Source: Candidatus Solibacter sp. | GTDB lineage: Bacteria; Acidobacteriota; Terriglobia; Bryobacterales; Bryobacteraceae | Length of the DNA stretch: 9,810 bases | NCBI GenBank assembly: GCA_017883345.1 | Contig: JADGNT010000122.1 | Location: 1 to 9,810, forward strand | Direction of reading: 5' to 3' | Shown here: positions 6,637-9,810 of the stretch, piece after piece | Layout of the letters: every line of letters starts with the position of its first letter | Position numbering within the stretch: the first letter of the stretch is position 1 | The notes under the pieces: generated by a model | What the model saw: the letters and a program-made list of their open reading frames with translations, nothing else | What the model was told of the DNA's origin: nothing | Database searches by the model: none | Position numbers and translations under genes: made by a program

Positions 6637-7269
6637 TTGGCAAGATATATTGGCCCCGTTTGCCGGCAATGCCGGCGCGAGGGCATGAAACTCTACCTCA
6701 AAGGCGAGCGCTGCCACAGCGAGAAGTGCGCCATCGAAAAGCGCAACTTCATTCCCGGGCAGCACGGTAAGGACCGGGCCAAGAAGATTGTCGGCTACGG
6801 CCTGCAGCTTCGCGAGAAACAGAAAGTCCGCCGCGTGTACGGCGTGCTGGAACGCCAGTTCCGCATCACCTTCGAGAAGGCAGCGTTGCAGAAGGGCATC
6901 ACCGGCGAAAACCTGATGCAGAACCTGGAGCGCCGCCTGGACAGTGTCATCTTCCGCATGGGCTTCGGCACCAGCCGCGCCCAGGCCCGCCAGGTGGTCG
7001 GCCACGGCCACATCGATGTCAACGGCCGCAAGTGCAACATCCCCTCCGCGATGGTCAAAGTGGGCGACGTGATTTCGGTCCGCGAAAACAGCAAGAACAA
7101 TGCCACCATCCTGGCCGCACGCGACGCCACGGCGCACGCTCCGGCGCCGAATTGGATCGATGTGGACCGGGAAGGTTTGAAGGGTCGCATACAGAGCCTG
7201 CCGAAGCGCGAGGATTTGGTGCAGATTCAGTTGAATGAGCAGCTCATCGTCGAGTTGTACTCGAAGTAA
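6637..7269 (+). CDS. rpsD: 30S ribosomal protein S4, zinc (C+) form
   Basis: S4 nucleates assembly of the 16S rRNA 5' domain and, in several bacteria, represses its own synthesis. The 210-residue product (E. coli 206) starts at TTG 6637 with MARYIGPVCRQCRREG, the normal family N-terminus, and has a strong AAGGAGA site upstream. Four cysteines, C9 and C12, then C26 and C31, form the N-terminal zinc knuckle of C+ S4 proteins such as that of Thermus; E. coli S4 lacks it. The S4 RNA-binding domain runs from about 99 to 160 with RLDSVIFRMGFGTSRAQARQ and HGHIDVNGRKCNIPS. The C-terminus ends EQLIVELYSK, as expected. The 150-nt structured gap upstream and 69-nt gap downstream set it apart from its tightly packed neighbours. 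Confidence 0.97.
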   Translation: MARYIGPVCRQCRREGMKLYLKGERCHSEKCAIEKRNFIPGQHGKDRAKKIVGYGLQLREKQKVRRVYGVLERQFRITFEKAALQKGITGENLMQNLERRLDSVIFRMGFGTSRAQARQVVGHGHIDVNGRKCNIPSAMVKVGDVISVRENSKNNATILAARDATAHAPAPNWIDVDREGLKGRIQSLPKREDLVQIQLNEQLIVELYSK

Positions 7270-7275
7270 GCGGAC

Positions 7276-7294
7276 CGGCGCGTACTACGCGCCG
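7276..7294 (+). repeat. Inverted repeat between rpsD and rpoA
   Basis: CGGCGCGTA, one C, TACGCGCCG: a perfect 9-bp arm palindrome around a single central base. As RNA it would be a 7-bp GC-rich hairpin with a 5-nt loop. It begins 6 nt after the rpsD stop. No T-run follows, so it is unlikely to be an efficient intrinsic terminator. It may instead protect or process the mRNA. Confidence 0.6.
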
Positions 7295-7306
7295 TCCATG
7301 GGGAAG

Positions 7307-7324
7307 AGCCCCGGAGACGGGGTT
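7307..7324 (+). repeat. Hairpin with GAGA (GNRA) tetraloop before rpoA
   Basis: CCCCG (7309-7313), GAGA loop, CGGGG (7318-7322), extended by an A-T and a G-U pair at the base. GAGA is a GNRA tetraloop. The stem ends 5 nt before the GAGGA ribosome binding site of rpoA (7330-7334), so it could affect ribosome access or RNA stability. The structure is seen in sequence; any role is inference. Confidence 0.5.
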
Positions 7325-7338
7325 CAAGCGAGGATTCT

Positions 7339-8382
7339 ATGTTTAAGGGCTTTCAAAAACCCAAACGTTTGGTTGCCAACACCGAGACCCTTACGGAACG
7401 GTATGGCATGTTTACGGCCCAGCCTTTTCAGCGCGGGTTCGGCACCACCGTCGGCAACAGTCTGCGCCGCGTGCTGCTGAGCTCGATTGAAGGCGCGGCC
7501 ATCACCGCGGTGCGCATCGAAGGCGTGGAACACGAATTCAGCCCGATCCCGGGCGTAGTCGAGGACGCCACCGATATCATCCTGAACCTGAAGCAGATTC
7601 CCTTCAAAATCATGGGCGACGGCGTGAAGACCGTTCGTCTGAGTGTGGATCGGCATGGCGATGTGCGCAGCGGACAGATTGAAACCGACGCGGATGTCGA
7701 AGTGCTGGACCGCGACGTCCACGTAGCCACGGTGAGCGAAGGCGGCAAGCTTTCCATCGAAATGCGCCTCAAGGTGGGGCGCGGTTATGTGAGCGCGGAC
7801 AAAAACTTCGACGAGGACCTGGCGCTCGGCTACATCCCGATCGATTCGGTGCACTCGCCCGTGCGCAAGTGCAATTTCTCGGTGGAGGCGGCGCGCCTCG
7901 GCCAGATGACCGATTACGACAAGCTGACCATGGAAGTCTGGACCAACGGCGCGGTTTCGCCGCAGGATTCCATCGGCTACGCCGCCAAGCTGTTGAAGGA
8001 TCACATGACGATCTTCATCAACTTCGAGGAAGTGGCGGAGCAGACCGAAGAAGTCAGCGAGCGCGGCATGGACAAGATCAACGAAATCCTGAACCGCTCG
8101 GTGGAAGAATTGGAATTGAGCGTTCGTTCCTACAACTGCCTGAAGAACGCCAATATTCAGAGCATTGGGGAACTGGTGCAAAAGACCGAAGCCGAAATGC
8201 TGCGTACCAAGAATTTCGGCCGCAAGTCGCTTAACGAAATCAAAGAGATTCTGGCCAATATGAACCTCTCGCTGGGCATGCGCATCGATGCGCACGGCCG
8301 GCTGGTGGCGCCGCCTCCGCAGGTGGGCGGCGTGACCGACTTCGGCCCCGAGGACGAAGGCCAGCCGGAGCTGGGGGAGTAG
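7339..8382 (+). CDS. rpoA: DNA-directed RNA polymerase subunit alpha
   Basis: The alpha dimer is the assembly platform for RNA polymerase, and its C-terminal domain contacts UP elements and activators. The product is 347 residues (E. coli 329). The N-terminal domain (about 1-235) has [18 protein letters not shown] (32-49) and [12 protein letters not shown] (164-175). The C-terminal domain (about 254-315) has [19 protein letters not shown] (261-279) and [12 protein letters not shown] (291-302). Residues equivalent to E. coli DNA-contact positions R265, N268, K271, G296 and K298 appear intact (R263, N266, K269, G294, K296). An extra tail of about 30 residues, Pro/Gly/Glu-rich and acidic, follows the C-terminal domain. 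The GAGGA site 4 nt before the ATG supports the start. rplQ follows after 3 nt. Confidence 0.98.
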   Translation: MFKGFQKPKRLVANTETLTERYGMFTAQPFQRGFGTTVGNSLRRVLLSSIEGAAITAVRIEGVEHEFSPIPGVVEDATDIILNLKQIPFKIMGDGVKTVRLSVDRHGDVRSGQIETDADVEVLDRDVHVATVSEGGKLSIEMRLKVGRGYVSADKNFDEDLALGYIPIDSVHSPVRKCNFSVEAARLGQMTDYDKLTMEVWTNGAVSPQDSIGYAAKLLKDHMTIFINFEEVAEQTEEVSERGMDKINEILNRSVEELELSVRSYNCLKNANIQSIGELVQKTEAEMLRTKNFGRKSLNEIKEILANMNLSLGMRIDAHGRLVAPPPQVGGVTDFGPEDEGQPELGE

Positions 8383-8385
8383 CGC

Positions 8386-8841
8386 ATGAGACATAAGTAC
8401 GCTGGATATAAACTAAAGCGGACCACGAGCGGCCGCAATGCGCTCTTGCGCAATCTCGTCACCAGCATCATCGAAGCCGAGCGCGTGGTCACCACGGTTC
8501 CGAAGGCGAAAGCCGTTCGCCCGCTGGTGGAGCACATGATCACGCTGGCCAAGCAGGATACGCTGCACTCGCGCCGTCAGGCGGCCATGGTGCTGCGCAC
8601 TCCGGATTCGGTCAAGAAGCTGTTCGATACACTGGGCACCCGGTTCGGACAGCGCAACGGCGGCTATACCCGCATCGTACGGCTTGGACCCCGCAAGGGC
8701 GATGGCGCCGAGCAGGCGATGATCGAACTGGTGGGCAGCGAGCTGGTGAAGCGCGCGGCCGACCGGGCCAAGCGCCGCGAAGAACGTTTGAAAGCGCAGC
8801 GCGAAGGCCGCGAACACGAAGAACCAGAAGCAGAGAAGTAG
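8386..8841 (+). CDS. rplQ: 50S ribosomal protein L17
   Basis: L17 is a large-subunit protein near the polypeptide exit tunnel. The product is 151 residues. The core starts [20 protein letters not shown], with [25 protein letters not shown] sequence and [17 protein letters not shown] typical of the family, and [20 protein letters not shown] near residue 100. The C-terminal ~30 residues form a charged, probably helical tail ([20 protein letters not shown]), longer than the E. coli protein (127 aa). The gene starts 3 nt after rpoA, with GGGGGAG overlapping the end of rpoA as the ribosome binding site. It is the last gene of the operon: a strong hairpin follows 11 nt later. Confidence 0.97.
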   Translation: MRHKYAGYKLKRTTSGRNALLRNLVTSIIEAERVVTTVPKAKAVRPLVEHMITLAKQDTLHSRRQAAMVLRTPDSVKKLFDTLGTRFGQRNGGYTRIVRLGPRKGDGAEQAMIELVGSELVKRAADRAKRREERLKAQREGREHEEPEAEK

Positions 8842-8852
8842 CGGTTCCCGCA

Positions 8853-8880
8853 AGGGGGTGGGGTTCCAACCCCTCCCCCT
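8853..8880 (+). terminator. Probable end-of-operon terminator hairpin
   Basis: An inverted repeat starting 11 nt after the rplQ stop: AGGGGGTGGGGT (8853-8864), loop TCCA, ACCCCTCCCCCT (8869-8880), with one T-T mismatch. The stem is very GC-rich. The following CCTGATTTCCC has only a short T-run (8885-8887), so termination may be Rho-assisted or of the weak-tail type. Position and stability fit the end of the ribosomal operon. Confidence 0.65.
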
Positions 8881-8960
8881 CCTGATTTCCCGCCCGCCCT
8901 CCCTCAGCGCACTTCCTCTCCGTTTCGAATTCAACCAGGGTCGGTTTCCGGCGCGCGCGA

Positions 8961-8990
8961 TACGCTTGACACGTATACGTGAATAGCGTA
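8961..8990 (+). promoter_or_regulatory. 30-bp dyad operator over the toxin-antitoxin promoter
   Basis: A perfect 12-bp palindrome CACGTATACGTG (8970-8981) is flanked at equal distance by TACGCT (8961-8966) and AGCGTA (8985-8990), giving 24 of 30 symmetric positions about one centre. The dyad overlaps the last bases of the -35 element, the whole spacer and the start of the -10. Binding of a dimeric HTH antitoxin here would block RNA polymerase. The symmetry is seen directly; the role is inferred from how HigA-type antitoxins autoregulate. Confidence 0.65.
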
Positions 8991-8994
8991 GCAT
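8966..8994 (+). promoter_or_regulatory. Sigma70-type promoter for the toxin-antitoxin pair
   Basis: A perfect -35 TTGACA (8966-8971), a 17-nt spacer and a -10 TAGCAT (8989-8994, 4 of 6 matches to TATAAT). The expected transcription start is about 9001, at or just before the first in-frame ATG of the toxin (9003). It is the only convincing housekeeping promoter I see in the window. It shows the toxin-antitoxin genes are transcribed independently of the ribosomal operon. Confidence 0.7.
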
Positions 8995-9002
8995 CGTGGC
9001 GT

Positions 9003-9359
9003 ATGGCGATGATGCCGCCGATGTCCGTAGTGGAGATGCAGGAATTCCTGGACCGCGCCAAGGCCATCTTGACGGAAGCCGAGCGTACGGCCATAGTGGC
9101 GCACCTTGGCGCGAACCCGGAAGTGGGCCAATTAGTGCCCGGGACCGGCGGCGTCCGGAAGATCCGATGGGGAACCCCAGGGCAAGGAAAGCGGGGCGGC
9201 GCGCGGGTGATCTACTACTACTACAACGGATCGATTCCATTGTTCGTGCTTGACATCTACGCCAAGAATCAGAAGACCGATCTTTCGGAAGCCGATAAAC
9301 GCAGCCTGAAGCGGTTGCTTCCGATCCTCGTATCGCAATACTTGAAAAGGAGAGCCTGA
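9003..9359 (+). CDS. RelE/HigB-type toxin of a type II toxin-antitoxin system
   Basis: Probable mRNA interferase acting on translating ribosomes, as known for RelE/HigB relatives. With ATG 9003 the product is 118 residues. Family motifs are clear: NPEVGQLVPGTGGVRKIRW (38-56), GKRGGARVIYYYY (62-74) and DIYAKNQKTDLS (84-95). This matches the group that includes Vibrio HigB2 (COG4737-like). Start choice: a GTG at 8979 lies inside the promoter spacer and is excluded if that promoter is used. ATG 9003 coincides with the expected transcript start, and ATG 9021 would give 112 residues and the closest family length. None has a Shine-Dalgarno. The toxin gene precedes the antitoxin gene by 1 nt, the higBA order. 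Function is inferred from family and neighbour. Confidence 0.87.
   Translation: MAMMPPMSVVEMQEFLDRAKAILTEAERTAIVAHLGANPEVGQLVPGTGGVRKIRWGTPGQGKRGGARVIYYYYNGSIPLFVLDIYAKNQKTDLSEADKRSLKRLLPILVSQYLKRRA
9347..9353 (+). promoter_or_regulatory. Shine-Dalgarno site for the antitoxin gene
   Basis: AAGGAGA inside the 3' end of the toxin gene, 7 nt before ATG 9361. It is strong, in contrast with the toxin start, which has none. Confidence 0.7.
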
Positions 9360-9360
9360 T

Positions 9361-9705
9361 ATGCCGAACCCAGCCCGAAAACGGCCAACCGAAAAGCACA
9401 CCGCCACTGGCCGAAGACTCATCCGGAGCGTAAAACAAGCGATCGCATGGGCCAGCGGAGAAGACGTCCCGGTTCGCGTCACCATGGTGAGCGTCGAACG
9501 CGTGCCCGTAATCGATGTTCGATCCGTGCGCCAGAAGCTCGGCCTGAGCCAATCCAAGTTCGCCACGCGCTTCGGATTCACCGCCGCAACCGTAAGAAAC
9601 TGGGAGCAAGGCCGAACACAGCCGGATGGTCCAGCGCGCGTTCTTCTTGCAGTCATCGCCCATCATCCCGATGCCGTAGAAGACGCGCTCCGTAAAGCGA
9701 GCTAA
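9361..9705 (+). CDS. XRE-family HTH antitoxin (HigA-like)
   Basis: Likely neutralises the adjacent RelE/HigB toxin and represses the shared promoter. The 114-residue product has a basic, probably flexible N-terminus (1-20) and a short central segment (about 20-52). An XRE-type helix-turn-helix follows at about 54-86: VRQKLGLSQSKFATRFGF, then TAATVRNWEQGRTQPDGPAR. The NWEQGR..P.GPARVLL signature is shared with HigA2/YiaG-like regulators (COG2944-like), and the C-terminus HHPDAVEDALRKA is also typical. Start ATG 9361 has AAGGAGA 7 nt upstream and lies 1 nt after the toxin stop, so translation is probably coupled. Several A- and C-ending codons (CCA, CGA, GTA) make codon use looser than in the ribosomal genes, consistent with accessory DNA but also with lower expression. 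Confidence 0.88.
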   Translation: MPNPARKRPTEKHTATGRRLIRSVKQAIAWASGEDVPVRVTMVSVERVPVIDVRSVRQKLGLSQSKFATRFGFTAATVRNWEQGRTQPDGPARVLLAVIAHHPDAVEDALRKAS

Positions 9706-9759
9706 TCGAGACCTCCAAAAGCTGTAGCGCTCCCTTCCGCGGATGCCATAGACGCACCC

Positions 9760-9810
9760 ATGCTGGCGGCCTCCCGATTCGTGGTGCACGGCCTCGCCGT
9801 CATTGGTTAC
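9760..9810 (+). CDS. Possible start of an unidentified gene (3' partial)
   Basis: An ATG at 9760 opens a frame that runs off the window end after 17 codons (MLAASRFVVHGLAVIGY). Most third positions are G or C, as in the genes upstream. There is no clear ribosome binding site, and the peptide is too short to assign. A competing reading exists on the other strand, where a frame enters from the right edge and stops at 9702-9704, convergent with the antitoxin stop. I cannot decide between these or exclude non-coding DNA. Confidence 0.2.
   Translation, partial: MLAASRFVVHGLAVIGY

Noticed and set aside
5662..7137. Minus-strand open frame of 491 codons opposite rpsM, rpsK and rpsD
   Set aside because: The longest antisense frame, but it spans three conserved genes and their structured gap. 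Its composition is typical of a shadow frame.
7276..7324. Intrinsic terminator between rpsD and rpoA
   Set aside because: The stems are strong, but no T-run follows either, and rpoA and rplQ depend on read-through.
8413..9789. Minus-strand open frame of 458 codons from the right end through the toxin-antitoxin pair into rplQ
   Set aside because: It crosses a terminator hairpin, a promoter and three plus-strand genes with recognised motifs, and its sequence lacks any domain signature.
1..9810. CRISPR array, tRNA or rRNA genes, insertion sequence ends
   Set aside because: No regularly spaced repeats, no tRNA-like cloverleaf with conserved GTTCRA arm, and no transposase or terminal inverted repeats were seen on either strand.

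Overview
The window is a bacterial spc-alpha ribosomal-protein cluster, all on the + strand, followed by a short accessory segment with a type II toxin-antitoxin pair. Base composition is GC-rich with strongly GC-ending codons. Gene order (rpsH-rplF-rplR-rpsE-rpmD-rplO-secY-adk-map-infA-rpmJ-rpsM-rpsK-rpsD-rpoA-rplQ) is a standard bacterial order. Protein style (Cys4 zinc form of S4, zinc-type L36, adk-map-infA inserted between secY and rpmJ, frequent GTG/TTG starts) fits a soil Acidobacteriota member, possibly related to Solibacter/Bryobacter. That placement is an impression from sequence style, not a tested assignment.

Region 1 (1-3843) is the spc part: the 3' end of rpsH, then rplF, rplR, rpsE, rpmD, rplO and secY, with gaps of 27 nt or less and one 4-nt ATGA overlap. 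Region 2 (3853-5479) is adk, map and infA, tightly overlapping (4 and 22 nt), all with non-ATG starts. Region 3 (5529-8841) is rpmJ plus the alpha part: rpsM, rpsK, rpsD, rpoA and rplQ. Two gaps here are longer than elsewhere and hold inverted repeats: 150 nt before rpsD and 69 nt before rpoA. A strong GC hairpin just after rplQ probably ends the operon.

Region 4 (8842-9810) is accessory. A consensus-like promoter (TTGACA-17-TAGCAT) carries a near-perfect 30-bp dyad symmetry across its core. It is followed directly by a RelE/HigB-type toxin gene and an XRE-family (HigA-type) antitoxin gene. The last ~100 bases are unresolved and may contain the start of another gene.

Together, the first 8.8 kb makes ribosomal subunit proteins, the SecY translocon channel, adenylate kinase, methionine aminopeptidase, IF-1 and the RNA polymerase alpha subunit as one growth-coupled unit. 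The toxin-antitoxin pair looks independently transcribed and autoregulated. The housekeeping block is ordinary. The more interesting points are the operator architecture of the toxin-antitoxin promoter and the structured leaders before rpsD and rpoA.
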